From: Onchidella celtica
Taxonomy: Eukaryota; Mollusca; Gastropoda; Systellommatophora; Onchidiidae
Direction of reading: 5' to 3'
DNA length: 64,000 nt
Assembly (NCBI GenBank): GCA_963931925.1
Contig: OZ007581.1
Location: 18,564,399-18,628,398, forward strand
The notes beneath the pieces are model-generated. The model had not been told where the DNA came from, made no database searches, and worked only from the letters and a program-made list of their open reading frames with translations. A program made the position numbers and the translations under genes. Each line of letters opens with the position of its first letter. The first letter of the stretch is position 1. Positions 1 through 12,161 of this stretch are shown in pieces.

Positions 1-171
1 TTAAGTGACGAGCTTTCCAAAGTCTCATGATAACGATATTAAGAAGCAAAGTTTTTCATAAATCCATTCAATCAGAATACAAAATATGAGGCTTGACACA
101 CACATACCCAAAAGGAAAGGGATCTTAGAAGGCAAATAAAAATTATAATCATTTGAACTAGGCCACAAAAC

Positions 172-405
172 TAGGTGGGAAGGTGGATGGATGGATGAAT
201 GGATAGGTGGGCGGGTGGATGGATGGATGAATGGAAAGGTGGGTTGGTGGGTGGATGGATGAATGGATATGTAGGCGGGTGCATGGATGGATGGATGAAT
301 GGATAGGTGGGCGGATGGATGGATGGATGAATGGATAGGTGAGTGGGAGGATGTGTGGATGGATGGATGCGTGGTGGATGGACAAATGAAGAAATGGGTG
401 GATGA
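172..405. repeat. GGAT-based minisatellite
   Basis: About six imperfect units of 32-40 bases built from GGATGGATGGATGAATGGAT followed by an AGGTGGGCGGGT-like spacer. Long open frames here (Ser/Ile/His/Pro-rich) only reflect the repeat. Confidence 0.9.
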
Positions 406-483
406 CATCTGTTGATTTCACTTTCAGAGACACAATTACATGTTTTAGTTTTTATATTCTTTTTTCTTAAAACTGAATCACTA

Positions 484-686
484 ACCCAATGACACTTTTG
501 AAGTTGAATCTGCTGGCTTCATGAAGACAACTGCCGGCCCCGTCACAATCATTCCCAGGGTGCCTTGATCCTTGGTCATCCGGAATGTAAACTGTACATC
601 TGTCAGAAGTCGGGGGCTTGGCGGATATTGTAAAAATCCCCTCCAGCTGTCAGTTTCGGGGATCCATTCACTTATGTTTCGACTGC
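484..686 (-). CDS. candidate exon, unknown protein
   Basis: The minus strand shows an AG acceptor (TTAAAATGCAG) followed by an open, balanced-composition stretch with residues NISEWIPETDSWRGF and later FTFRMTKDQGTLGMIV. It ends near a weak GTTAGT donor or a stop. The composition looks coding rather than random, and it is not repeat-derived as far as I can see. I do not recognise the domain and cannot connect it to another exon; the rest of the gene would lie mostly outside the window. Possible alternatives are a pseudo-exon or chance ORF. Confidence 0.3.
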
Positions 687-1916
687 ATTTTAAATCGAGA
701 GTTTTATGTTTTATTACTTGTTTCAATCTAAACTCTAACTTTCATACCATGCACTGGCACACTACAGAACAACCTGAGTAAATTTCAGTTACACAGACCT
801 GCAGGGTCACATTTATTACATTAAGTATACTAACAATTTTGGCTAGATCTAATTATGTGGTAATGATAAACATCAGCAGCATGAATTTCATAATCACTAA
901 TACGTCATTACAACTCTAGCTCTAGGTTTCCTATAAAATCATTCAACTTTTATGCTCGCTAATTATCTAGTTAATAATTCCTGTATATGTCTAAGATATA
1001 GACTGCTTATTGTATGGTAATCACTATTCTAATATAGTCTCTGGAGACATAAGGTCATCTCAGATATATAGATCCAAGTTTATAGGTCTAGGTCTTGCCC
1101 GTCAAAGTGACGTCGGCACAGTTAAATGTAATTCAGGGATGGGCTGGCAACTCCCAGCCTCACCCAGACAATTCAATCACAATTTACAGTTATATATTCA
1201 TACAAAAATACTAGATCTATTTGCAGCTCTAGATGAGGTTAACTATGCGTGTTGCATTCACGTGGGTGGACTCCTCATTCTCCTATCGGATACATGTCAT
1301 ACTCAGTCAATCATCACGAGCTTGGTCCGATCTACTTACGATTGCTCTGGCGCTAAGGCCAGAAACATTATATAAAAGCGTGGTTCATTTTCAATTGGGC
1401 AATATGGATCAATGACGAGATCCTCATCTGGTCATGCTGTTAGTTATAATTGGACCCATCAAGCAGGGCCTACGCTGAAACCTTCACAGAAGGAGCTCTC
1501 TGTACGGAATGAATAAAGAAGTACGGACCGCAAGGTTTGCGCTGCATCGCGATCTCTCCGCTAACCCTCATTGGTTCACTCTTTTTCCCTCAGTGACGTA
1601 AGCAAACATACTTCCCTCTACAAATTACAACTGGGGCGCTAATCTTCCCTTTAAACCTAGATGGCTTTTATCTAACTATTTACTAACCTCCAATATACAT
1701 GTCTACTTTTACTTTTGTTACAATTATCAATATACAAAGATTTCTGTTCATGGGTGCAAACTTCCTGTATTATAATTTATTAGCATACTACTGTTTATCT
1801 CCCCTTCCTTTTGTTCAACTTAAAATAATAAAATGACGTCATCAAAACCCACGGTCGTTTGCGTTTGAGAGGTAACTTATCTTGAGAAAAGGTGGCTCTA
1901 AAATAAAGGCATCTCT
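687..1916. other. no recognised feature
   Basis: AT-rich sequence with short ORFs only; no splice-consistent coding and no repeat that I can match elsewhere in the window. Confidence 0.5.
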
Positions 1917-2359
1917 CCTACAGACCAAGTTTTACTAGGATTTAAGTGGAAAGTTTTCAACAGGGGTGCATTTGTGTTATCCGAATTCAAGAAGTGGGAA
2001 AACTACACCTCTCTTCTTTCTGTTCATGATGATGGCTGAAAATTTAATATGACTTCACAGGTTTGCTCCTAGGGATAGGATTAGGTTTTGGTAACACTGC
2101 ATAGGAAATAGCCTAACACTGACCCAGCCAGCATCCCTATGTCAATCTGACATAGATTTGAATAGGATTTCTGCCGGGTTGGTAGGATTACCATAAGGGC
2201 TGGTTCTCCTTCAGACCAACTTTTACTTGTATTTAAGTGGAACATTTTTGACAGAGGTACATTTGTGTTTTCCAATTTCAAGAAGTGGAAAATCACACCT
2301 TTCTCCTTTCTGTACATGATGATGGCTGAAAATTTAATATGACTTCACAGGTTTGCCCC
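1917..2359. repeat. direct duplication around a MITE fragment
   Basis: Segment 1917-2075 recurs diverged at 2208-2359 in the same orientation; both run through AGACCAA...AAGTGG...TTCAAGAAGTGG...GATGATGGCTGAAAATTT. Between the copies, 2120-2205 matches the MITE family seen at 21499-21738 (shared GGATTTCTG..GGGTTGGTAGGATTA). The arrangement looks like a tandem duplication that included or acquired the MITE piece. Confidence 0.65.
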
Positions 2360-3897
2360 ATCACTGGGAATTGCATGACATCAGGGATGCACAATGCACA
2401 GACAGAAATGGACATTTGCCAGCTGATGTTTCCAGGAGGTAATGAGACGGCTGACAACCTTGACTGTAAATGGGCAATTAAAACATTAGCTGTGCACACT
2501 GTTTTGACATAATTATCAATCTTAATTTGGTACATTTCATTTACATCAGATATAAACTGACAAGCATTCCAAGAAGGCAAAAAAAAACATACATTATAAG
2601 CACTTGGACCATGCCACTAAATTTAGGTTGTTTTTTGATATACCAAGGGAAACAATCATAAAATCTAGTAATGCCTGTATGAATTAAGCAGTCACAGTCA
2701 GTATGGTATTTTGATAGTTACCATTTTTGGGTTCACACACAAATCCACAGTTCACTGTTTCTTGACCCAGAATTCAGATTATGTTATGAAAAGGTGTAAA
2801 GTTAAGTCAACAAGATGTACTAAATCTTGTCTCTGTTTCACTCCAGCAGTTTATATGGTCAAATAACAACATTAGAGGTGGATCTGAATAAAGTAAAAAG
2901 AAATCAATAAAATTTATGTAAACAACAGTAAACATTAAAAAAATTCACAACTAAAACACAAAGCAAATCCAATCATGACCTGCCATTAATTGGTATGAGT
3001 GAAGAGCCATTTTAGGTAGATCTATTAAATGACTTTAAAATTCAGATGAACACCATCAAAATATCAAGTCAAGCGAAACCAAAACTGTTATGATGAATAT
3101 GTACCACTGCTACTATTATCTACTAATCTTATTACCACTGCTATTATAATACCAGACTTGCATCACCACACTATTACTTAAATCAACCAATGCTTACCGT
3201 GACAAGGATTCAATCTTTGATTTCCAAACGGTGTCTTTAGGAACAACAACAATTGTGACTCCGCCTATTCAGATGTGTTCTACCTCAGTCTCACATCATG
3301 CCAAGACTAGAGTGAAAATGACCTAAAATTGGTTAGAGGTAAAAGCAGCACAATCATAATCTTCAAAAAGTCTTTCTGAGATAATCCTTGTTTTGGGTGG
3401 TCCGATCTGCAAAAACTGCAGTCATGTTACATGTTAGTTTATCTGTCCACTGGTTGATCAGTAAGACGGACAAGTGGTTTGATATTATACACGTATGTAG
3501 ATGCATAAATGACTGTTCATTTTGTCAGCTCCTCAGTTTGTGTGCTTCAAGTTTCACATTTAAAAGACTGATCTGGTGTTCTATGGAAATATACTAAAAA
3601 CATAACGATACTCAAGGAAAGGGAGCTTAAATTTGTGTCAGTGTCATGGAAAAAGATTATGTTGAAATATTAACAAGAAATTATTACTAACCATTTTGAT
3701 GCCCATGGAAATAATAATGTCATCAGTATCCACCTGAGGACAAAACAGATGCACTCTTAGTATTGATAACATTGTCAGGTTCTTGTTAATACTGTTGGAT
3801 CCGCTGTCAACACTGCTAGATGCATTGTTAATGCTACCAGGTGCATTGTTAGTACAGATCAGTGTTTGTTCACACTACTGTATTCCAACTGATATGA
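2360..3897. other. no recognised feature
   Basis: AT-rich non-coding sequence. An open stretch on the minus strand at 2293-2580 has a possible acceptor but two competing frames, so it is not called. Confidence 0.4.
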
Positions 3898-4010
3898 CAT
3901 ATGGATGGATGGACGAAGTGAAGGACATATGGATGGAAGGTTGGAAGGAAGGACGAATATGAGGACGGATGGATGGATGGATAAATGGATGGATAATTGT
4001 ATGGATGGAC
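3898..4010. repeat. GGAT/GGAC short tandem repeat
   Basis: Imperfect ATGGATGGATGGA-type array, similar in unit to the array at 172-405. Confidence 0.8.
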
Positions 4011-4109
4011 TGATGGACAAGTTGATAAAACACAGGAAATCTTTAAAATAATTAAAAAAAACAAATCACTTTAGCAGACCAAGATTAGAGAAAAAAAATC
4101 TATGCTTGC

Positions 4110-4277
4110 CTGAGGTGAAGTGGAAGCTACATGTAGCTACAGGTAGCCCTGCAAACACCATCACCAACTCATTGTGATTGGCTGCTGGCCTCAGGTGTTT
4201 GACAGAGTGGTTGTTATCCAGGATGTGGAAGAACAGGTAACTCTTACGGCCGAACTCGACTTGTCTGTTGAAGATAC
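4110..4277 (-). CDS. candidate exon, unknown host protein
   Basis: Minus-strand open segment of about 56 codons containing VEFGRKSYLFFHILDNNHSV and later NELVMVFAGLPVATCSFHF. It is preceded by a good acceptor (CAATCCCACAG) and followed by a GC-type donor (CTCAG|GCAAGC). The amino-acid composition is protein-like. The acceptor and pyrimidine tract lie in an antisense SINE fragment (4271-4440) that abuts the segment. I do not recognise the protein. It could be an exon of a minus-strand gene or a decayed exon. Confidence 0.35.
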
Positions 4278-4440
4278 CTGTGGGATTGAAAATTGAGAAG
4301 AGCAGGCCAAACAAGGCTGCTGCCCAGGCAAAATACTAAATAACAAAAACACAGAAACAAGAACAATAAAAATAAAAGTAAGAAAAGTGAGGTGTGAATG
4401 CCAAGGGCTGTGATCCACCTAAAATATAAAGGCCTAAAAC
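4271..4440 (+). mobile_element. SINE, 5'-truncated copy
   Basis: Matches the 3' half of the full SINE at 26515-26912: AAGATACCT, GAGAAGAGCAGGCC, GCCCAGGCAA, AAGAAAAGTGAGGTGT, then a TAAAGGCCTAAAAC end. The tRNA-like head is missing. Confidence 0.75.
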
Positions 4441-7400
4441 ACTCCATTTTCAACCTATTTCTGCTATCCATCCCCAATCCACTACCCCATTCAGTGCTCT
4501 AGGCATATCACTATTGATATTTCAGAACCCTGTATCCCATATCTCCCAATAAAGAATGTACCTCTAGTAACTGTCCCGTTTTATGAACGGTAAGATACAA
4601 AATGCACCACTCCAGTTACATTAATTAAGTGGATAAAAAGTATATATAATTATGGTAGATTATGGTAGAGCTATAGCAAGGGATACCACTGGGAGAGGTG
4701 GAGAAGAATATTATTCAAACAATCTTGGGGGTTCTTTCCAAGTCTCTCCCTCCACATGAATTCATCCAAATGGCCAGAAAGCATAGTGTTGTGCACACCA
4801 GCCACATGTTTGAACCGTCTGTTATAGTTTTTGCAATAACATTCTATGTGATTGGTGTAACACCCATCATGGGATCCACAAAATTCTGGATGTGAAATAC
4901 CACCAAGTGCTGAAAATGAGGTTGCATTAGAACAGTTGCAATATAATTGTATGATGGCAACCGATCAGAATGATTTATGTTGCCAGGAGCAATTCTCTGG
5001 GTAACTAATGGCAGAGTAGCGGCAGATCTAATCCTTTTCAGCTGCCTCTTCGTCACCAAGCCCTTGTCAGTCTCAACGACCTGGCCCAGGCTCCCCAATG
5101 TGGTAAGGACTATTGATTAAGTGGTGGGAACATATATCATGAAAGTAGCAGTACTACTGGACAACGGTGGACCGTGCCCGACTAGTATAACCGGTCACAC
5201 TGGTGACAGGTTCCTTAAAAGACCAGAGATAACAGCTGTATAATGTTAATGAAAGATAGGAATTTTCCCAAAATGAGCCAGTCTTCAAAGACATTTTCAC
5301 ACCCTGGTAAAAGTGCAGTTTAACCCCCCAAACTTCTCCTGCACTGGTCAAGTGTGCACCTCCCAATTTCATTAAAAAAATCCTAGGATATTTTCACACG
5401 ATCCATAAAAGGAAAAGTCATGTGCCTTTGGCTGGAATTCTAGGCAGGGAATTGTTGAGCCGGGCGTTTAGTGTAAAAAAAACAACAAAACAATATGGAA
5501 GATTAACTCGCCCCTCTGCGACTCCCCCCGTGCACGGCCGCTATTAAAGTTGCATCTTTGTGGGGATCCGTGAGCCCCCGCAGTTTGGAAAATGAACTAT
5601 AACGGAGGGAGTTGGTTTCGCTCTGGGAATAGCAGAACAAGGGTGCACAGAAAAAGAGGGGGCTAAATGCACTTTAGCCCATACCCTTATGGGATGGACA
5701 TCTCCCCATTCTCTGCTCACCTCGACCGCATTTCACTGCAGGAAGGTGGAGTCAGCACTTGTAGCAAAGTGTGGCCCCGTCGCTTCGTCCACCATTTTCC
5801 CCAGGCCTGGGAAGATTCGATATGGTATTCCACATGTCAGTGGATTCGATAAGTGGAGAGGCAGAAAGAACTGCATGTTCTGCAAATCTGTAAATGAGAC
5901 AATCGTATTGTTAGACTGGAACATCAAGCCACTCAAAATCAAAACAATGCTCAAAATTGTGAAGTTTGAAGGAGGAAGCGGCAACCGGAAGTACTCTTAT
6001 TCTCAATTCCTTACGTACTTTCTCTAGTTTCGCACTTTTGTGTACCCCTAATTTGTGCATACTTTCCTCCCTATTTCTGGCGGAACGTATTCTTATCAGA
6101 CCAGTTTCCCTTGTTCCTGTCACGCATCAAAAATTCAACCTATTTCCCACTTTCCGACTTCCATGGACACCCTGTATCATATGACTTTTACAATGGCAGA
6201 ATAAAGAACAAAATAAAATGAAACTAAAATATACATGAAATTTCAAGTCTTTTATTGGTTGATAATCTCACCAAGAAATGAAAAACAGAGACAGCCCAGA
6301 TTTGCATTTGTGATATAAGTCTCACTATGGACAAAATCTGACCTCGAGGGCTACGGAAAGAAAGAACAGAAAGAGAAAAAGAGGATAACCGATATGTTAC
6401 TAAAATTTTGCTAAAGGCAAGGTCAAACTATAATTTGAACAGATTGAAATACATTACAATTTTTACATGCCCAGTTATTCTACATTCAAAGGAAAAATCC
6501 ACTGTCAGTCGTTATTCTGGTGCTATTGTCATAGCATTCGAGTATTGGATTTGGGTGACTAGGTTTAGAATTTCAGTTTTAAAGTCCATCCCTGTCTCAA
6601 ACGGAAATCTATCTCAGATTAGAGCAAATTAAGGAGGCGTTCCAATGGGTGTCACTCAATAGGGATATTACGAGGACAAGACTAATATGACAACCCGTGA
6701 GAAAGGGGATGCAAGGTATGAGACGTCCAAAGTTTGGATTCTGTTCAGGACTGAGTCCAGTTCAACTAATGTCTCCCGGCATTTATAATTAGAATCAGTC
6801 TAATTATAGTGATTGTCTAAGAGCAGTCCAAACGCCATCTCTGATACAACCTCATTATATTGAAAAGACATAACACGACCTGCTCCCCATCAACAGTCTT
6901 AACTCGAGAAAAAAGAAAAGTGCATTATACCTTCTTCAATTCACACCCTGCGCGCAATGCCTTCAAGCAGTGATATGGAATTAAATATCCTCAAGCTCAT
7001 GAGATAAATGCCTACTGTCTTCCTAAGTGCATAAGTCATTTTGGGGGCAGTCTGAGCTGATATCTGTATCTCATACTATATGGTTCTAGTACTTTCGGGA
7101 CTATATATGTATATTCTTACATATACCTAAATCCACAACATGTTAACAAAGACAAAGTGTCAGAAAGAAAAAAATGCAAGCATTGTTTCAATTTTCCAAA
7201 TAAATTTTTTCACATTCACACGAAAAGGTGTCCCACTTGTTATAATTACATCAGATTTGAATGAAGAGAATAACAAATTATCTGAATTAGTTTCAACAGG
7301 TTTCAACTAAAAGTCTTTCCCAGATTAGATCAAATTATTCTCAAGTCTCCTACTTACCAAATTGGCCTGTAGGAACTTTTCTTATGCACAATGTCAAAAG

Positions 7401-7724
7401 CATGTAGCCCTTGTGTGAGGCATTCCAGCCATGTTATACATTTTAACTTCTTGTGGTGTTCTTACGGCACCTACACATCAGCACTTTGTTTTGGACCCAA
7501 GAGTTGCAGTCACTGTTATAATCTTCTGTGTTCAGAAAGGACATAAGCACCATCTCTGCGATGAAAAGAATGGAAACACCTTCATTAAGAAATCAATGAA
7601 ATATTCTACTTTTGCCTTCAAAGTTACAGTTTTATATGAGACTGTGGAGCTTTTTTAATGACCCTTTCAATACCTGAGGTAACTGGGATATGCTAAACAT
7701 ATCATAAGCAGATAATAAAAGGAG
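4441..7724. other. no recognised feature
   Basis: Mostly AT-rich single-copy-looking DNA with short ORFs. Nothing has splice-consistent coding evidence; a minus-strand open stretch at 4970-5098 is weakly protein-like only. Confidence 0.4.
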
Positions 7725-7875
7725 CTAGAAAAAAATTCTTGTAAAAAAAAAGCTGGAGAAAAAAAGGAATACTAGCAGAGAAAAAAAGGACCAAAAAACA
7801 AACAAAACAAAACAAAAGTGAGGAAGAAAAAGGGTACGAAGAAAAAAAGGAACCTGAAGAAGAAAAAAAAATGTG
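7725..7875. repeat. A-rich/AGAAAAA low-complexity tract
   Basis: Runs of A separated by GG, GAA and CAAAA groups; no fixed unit length. Confidence 0.8.
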
Positions 7876-8286
7876 AGTATTATGACAGTCTTCTCAAAAC
7901 TGTACACTTTGCACATTAAATTCAGTAATACACATGTATTTTTATCCTACAATGGATGATTATTATGATACACACAACGTTCATGAAAATTAATATTAGC
8001 ATTGGATCATTAAAATTTCAATAGGCAGACAGGTCATACTCATGAATAACCATGAAATTAGGTAAGGTATTCTAACAGAAGAAACGATGAAAAGGAAAAC
8101 TTTTTAGGCAAAGCATCACTGGGAATAATAATTATAATAGTGCAGGTGTCGAATAAGGGCTATAACCCATCTTAATCATTCAAATGTTCTATAATTTTGA
8201 TTACTTCCCTTACATCGGATGTCGCCTGCTTCTGATGGCACACTGAAAACAGTAATTTGGGGAATTTGACTGCAGACCATTTTTAA

Positions 8287-9367
8287 CCCTCGTCCTGCAG
8301 GATGCCACTATATTGGCCTCCCCGCGCAACACGCGCGGCCAATATTGTGGCCTACATGCTGCAAACCGGGTCCAGCTGGAGGCAGCTCTGCTCCTCGTGT
8401 TTTGTTTATTGGGTTGCCGCGACTATTGTTTTTTCACGTTTTTTTTTTCCACACAATTTTCGCGTTCATCTATCTTTTCATCTCTACTATATCTAACAAA
8501 ATGGTATTATTACGATGCAACTATTCGTAACTATTTGTCATACTCATGTAATAGTACCGACGGTCTGAAGTTCGAAGGGAGAAATTCTTGGGGAAACTTT
8601 TACTTTGATGCAGGTTGTCGTCTACATGTGAAATGAGAAGAAAGGGGCCATGTGCGTATTTGAGACACCGTTCTATGTCTGTAATTATGAATTCCGATGA
8701 TAATATTAAGGCATGCTGCATTAAGGGTGTCTGTCTGTAGGTTTTTCATCAGGGAAAACTGGGAGAAAATGACCGACTTTTGTTGTTGGTCGTGGTCTTT
8801 ATTTGATGTGGTAATTAGAGAGATATAGTGTTGCTTTGATAAAACCGCATTTCAGTACATGTATGTGCTCTGCAACCTGGAAATCAAATCTCTCGCTAAA
8901 ACTAACATCATAGTACGTGGAAGTTTTACATAGTTGAAGAGGGAGAAGGCAATGTCACGATACATGTGGTTAGTAAATTAAGCGCCTGGATTAAAAAATA
9001 ATTTTTTCACCTGAATGGCCTGACTTACGGGCAGAAAAAAATGCAGAGGTCTTGGGAAAATGATAAAATGTGTGTTAAACGGCATGTAAATGCAAAAAAT
9101 TACTGATTTTGAGCCTTCCATTTAACAATATAACTTACTGCATATCATCACACTACTTTATCCAAATATTATAGGGGTCACTTAACGATTTATCCACCAC
9201 TATTGTTGTTAATTTGTCCTAAAGTAAACATGATACACGCGTTCAAAAGGACCCGATTGACCTGGCCGCCGAGGTTAACTGCAACACGCAAACGATCGGC
9301 TGACTGGCCGCTGGCTATCCCCGCATGGGGCGTTACTTGAACGAGTTTGCTCAATGTGGGACGAGGG
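8287..9367. mobile_element. piggyBac-like non-autonomous element
   Basis: The element begins CCCTCGTCC and ends GGACGAGGG, and is flanked on both sides by TTAA (8283-8286 and 9368-9371). This is the target duplication of piggyBac-type elements; Kolobok also uses TTAA. The CCCTCGTCCTGC start resembles piggyBac-family termini. Just inside the left end is a palindrome, ATATTGGCC...GGCCAATAT (about 8312-8347); the right end carries CCCCGCATGGGGCG. No transposase is encoded. A diverged, inverted copy lies at 17865-18752. In both, the interior contains a short stretch that is open in one copy but broken by stops in the other. Confidence 0.75.
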
Positions 9368-9454
9368 TTAATATGCTCAGTGTTGCACAAAACCCTCTCC
9401 AGTACATATACAGGGACAATTTCACAAAATATTTTAGGCAGTCTAGGTGTAGGA

Positions 9455-9870
9455 CAGTGATTCTCAGCTGGGAGGCACACAACCCTCACGGCAAGGGTGT
9501 GACTGGGTAGGGATTTCAGTCAGAAAAGGAACTCGAAAAAGAATGCACTCTGTACACTGTGATAAATATCATATGAGGTAATAATTAATAGAAATATAAT
9601 GCCGACCATGAGCCAACAGTTCACAAAAAAGTGTATCATACCACTGTAAAAGTATATTGCATACCATTGTATTGTTTGGGTGTGATTTCTTATGCGAGAC
9701 TTTGCTATGTACAACTTTTTCATTTTGCCTATTTTTGACACTGTAAAAGTATTATAGTGAAAAAATTAATGATAATTCAAAATGGGGGATGAGGGGTGGG
9801 TTGGGGGGGGGGGGGGGGAGGGGACGAGAAACCACTGGGTCACAAGGGGAGAAATGTGGCTTAGAACTGG
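9455..9870. mobile_element. possible hAT-like MITE
   Basis: Starts CAGTGATTCTCAGCTGGG, a hAT-like terminus, and ends near GAGTATCATTG, its partial inverted repeat. It includes an 18-base G run near 9800. No convincing 8-bp duplication was found, so the boundaries are uncertain. Confidence 0.3.
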
Positions 9871-9919
9871 AGTATCATTGATTTAGAAGGAACGACTGAG
9901 CACACCAAAAATAACACTT

Positions 9920-10390
9920 ATAATAATAATAATAATATATTGCATTTATATAGCGCCCAACCCCGTCGATGACAAGCTCTGGGCGCTTTAACAAACTCTT
10001 ACACACACACACACACACACGCATAGACAAAAGAAATTCAAAAATATTTACTCTTGTTGCTGCCGAAAAACATCTAGCCTAGTTTGTCTGAAAGAAATGG
10101 GTCTTCAGATGGCGTTTGAAAGAACCAATGTCATTAATTTCCCTGGTTGTCTTTGGAAGGGTGTTCCAGATGGTAGGGCCAAGAAATGAAAAGGACTCTT
10201 CTCCTACAGTGGACAGAGTCATTTTAGGTACTTTCAATTTTGTAGTGTCAGATGATGATCTTAGTTGACGAGATGGAACATAGTAATCAGTTAAATCAAC
10301 TAGGTACGATGGAGCAGCATTATTGACACATTTGTGACAAATGGATGACAATTTGTACATTATTCTTTTCTCGACTGGCTCTACCATGCT
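9920..10390 (-). mobile_element. LINE 3' end (5'-truncated)
   Basis: Minus-strand non-LTR retrotransposon remnant: reverse-transcriptase C-terminal coding (10079-10387), then a 3' UTR with GGGCGCTATATAAATGCAAT and a terminal (TTA)n microsatellite. This is a typical tail of CR1/L2-like LINEs in marine invertebrates. It is truncated at the 5' end near 10390. Confidence 0.8.
10079..10387 (-). pseudogene. LINE reverse transcriptase C-terminus
   Basis: The 102-residue open frame has the conserved tail order of many LINE polyproteins: PVEKRIMYKLSSICHKC, then APSYLVDLTDYY.PSRQLRS, then ESFSFLGPTIWNTLP and FKRHLKTHFF. The reading frame ends right before the LINE 3' UTR. Only the extreme C-terminus is present and the catalytic YxDD region is absent, so this is a dead fragment. 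Confidence 0.8.
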
Positions 10391-10984
10391 TATAATACTC
10401 TATTACGACAAGTACAGTATCAGTATAATTATTTCAAAAGCTCATGCTGTTGTTGCTCGTCCTTTGCAAAAAAAGATGACCACAACTTCAATATCTCTTC
10501 TGCCTGGCTGTTTGTGTGTGCGAAGATGACTGATCAGCATGATCCATTCCATGAACTGTCAGTTGCAGTGAGAGCATAGAAACACTAGAGGCCGACTGCA
10601 CTGGAAGGCGGAATTTTCTCTGCTTTTTCACTGCTGCCTCTTCTGCACAGTCCTTCATTCATTATTGATCCAAAAGCCATATCTTCACTGAGGAAGACAA
10701 AAGACAAAAAAAATGACATGATAATGAAATACAGTGGTCACCGCCCAGTGTTCGTCTCTCTGACGTGAAAAAAGTGTGCTCTTAGGTGAATGGTACTTAA
10801 ATAAGCATGCTGTTAGAGGGGACCTTTTATATAGAAAAAATTGTTTTTTTCAAAGAGCATGCTGTTAGAGGGATCGTGCTGGTAGCCTGCGTGCTGTTAG
10901 TTGGTGACCACTGTATCTCTACAAAAATATTTATCTTCAAGGAAAATAAATGTATAAACTATGCCAAGCATCCCCAAATTCAAC

Positions 10985-11155
10985 CAATGTAGATCTGTAT
11001 TGGATTTCCGTTGTCTTGGTAGGTTTATGAGAGGGCGCATTACCTACATCAAACCGACATTAGTGTGATGTCATAACCAACGGATCTTCATGAGAACAAT
11101 GTTTTGTCCATGTGCAAACGTAAATCCTACACATCAGCTTTTTGTAGGGTTAGTG
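10985..11155. mobile_element. MITE fragment (CCAGCCAGCA family)
   Basis: Shares AATGTAGATCTGTATTGGATTTC, GATGTCATAACCA.CGGATCT and CATGTGCAAAC with the copy at 21499-21738 in the same orientation. The terminal repeats are eroded. Confidence 0.45.
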
Positions 11156-11199
11156 ACTGGTAAACAAAGAAGACGTAAAGAAAAATAATAAAAGCAAAA

Positions 11200-11880
11200 C
11201 AACTGAAACATTTTTTTTTCTTTCAGGGACTTTTTTTTTCAACATGTCAATAAACGCCCTGAATTTCATGTGGGACAAATTCACAACTCTTTTATTGTTC
11301 AGGTAAAAGCATGTCTGACCTTTTGTCCCACATTAGTTTGAGCTCAAGGTTTCTGAACTGATTAAAAGGATTTAAAAAAAAAAAAGGAATGAGGGACCCC
11401 AGCACACATTTACCCTACCTTGCACACTAGGTCTGACCCCGTGGTTGGGAGAGCACTTTTCTCATAAATGGACAACCCAAGAAAAAGACCTTGCTACCAG
11501 ACTCCAGTGGCTTTTCCCTTGTTGGATTACCTTCAGGTGGGTAATTTAAAAAAAAAAAAAATCACATGTAAATTAAGGGAACAGAAAAAATATATATTAA
11601 ACCAACATAATGTCTCCAGCAGCGGGTTTTTTTCTTAAATGAACACTCTGGTTTTCATGCGAGACAAATTCATGATTATTATTTTCTTTTCAACTGTACT
11701 CAGGGTGAACTTTACTCTAATTTTAGAAAACAGAAAAAAGAAAAAAAAAAAAGTGGCACGGGGACTCCAGCACACATTACCCTACTTAGCTACACCAGGT
11801 GTGCCGTTTGACTATGTGGTTGCGAGAGCACTTTTCCCATGACATGGACGATCCTAAGTCTAATACCAGTTGCCCCTTAA
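11200..11880. repeat. direct duplication, about 420-bp offset
   Basis: 11215-11480 and 11630-11860 share, in order, a C(A/T)GT..ACAAATTCA, an A-rich run, GGGAC(C)CCAGCACACATT.ACCCTAC, and GTGGTTG.GAGAGCACTTTTC. This is an old tandem duplication or two adjacent copies of one retroposon. The second copy leads directly into the tRNA-like stretch at 11800. Confidence 0.6.
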
Positions 11881-12130
11881 GATCTAAGGAAGTAGGTTCT
11901 AATCCGTATGTTTGTCCGGCCTACCCCCGACCAAACTCCACCCCAACTCTCAGTCCCTCAGTAGCGCCTCAAGGGAGGAAATCTCGCCAGACCCTAAGCT
12001 TTACAGACTGGTTGGGCATGACCAGCCGTGCGAGTACCTTGGGCGACCGCCGACCTCGACGCTACATGGGAGCAGGAGCCAGTGACCACCCAGGTTTCCC
12101 ACGAGTGGCTGTTCTGTACTATAAATAAAT
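11795..12130 (+). mobile_element. possible tRNA-derived SINE
   Basis: The segment GACTATGTGGTTGCGAGAGC resembles a pol III A box, and GGTTCTAATCCG about 70 bases downstream resembles a B box. A non-tRNA body follows, ending near AATAAATTT. There is no second full copy in the window, so the call is tentative. Confidence 0.4.
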
Positions 12131-12161
12131 TTGGGTTTTCTTATATGACACACAATTCATA

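Noticed and set aside
172..405. Possible CRISPR-like regular array
   Set aside because: Units are adjacent, imperfect and without unique spacers; a minisatellite in a eukaryotic genome.
2293..2580. Minus-strand exon candidate
   Set aside because: A reasonable acceptor exists but two frames look equally open and the 3' part belongs to a local duplication.
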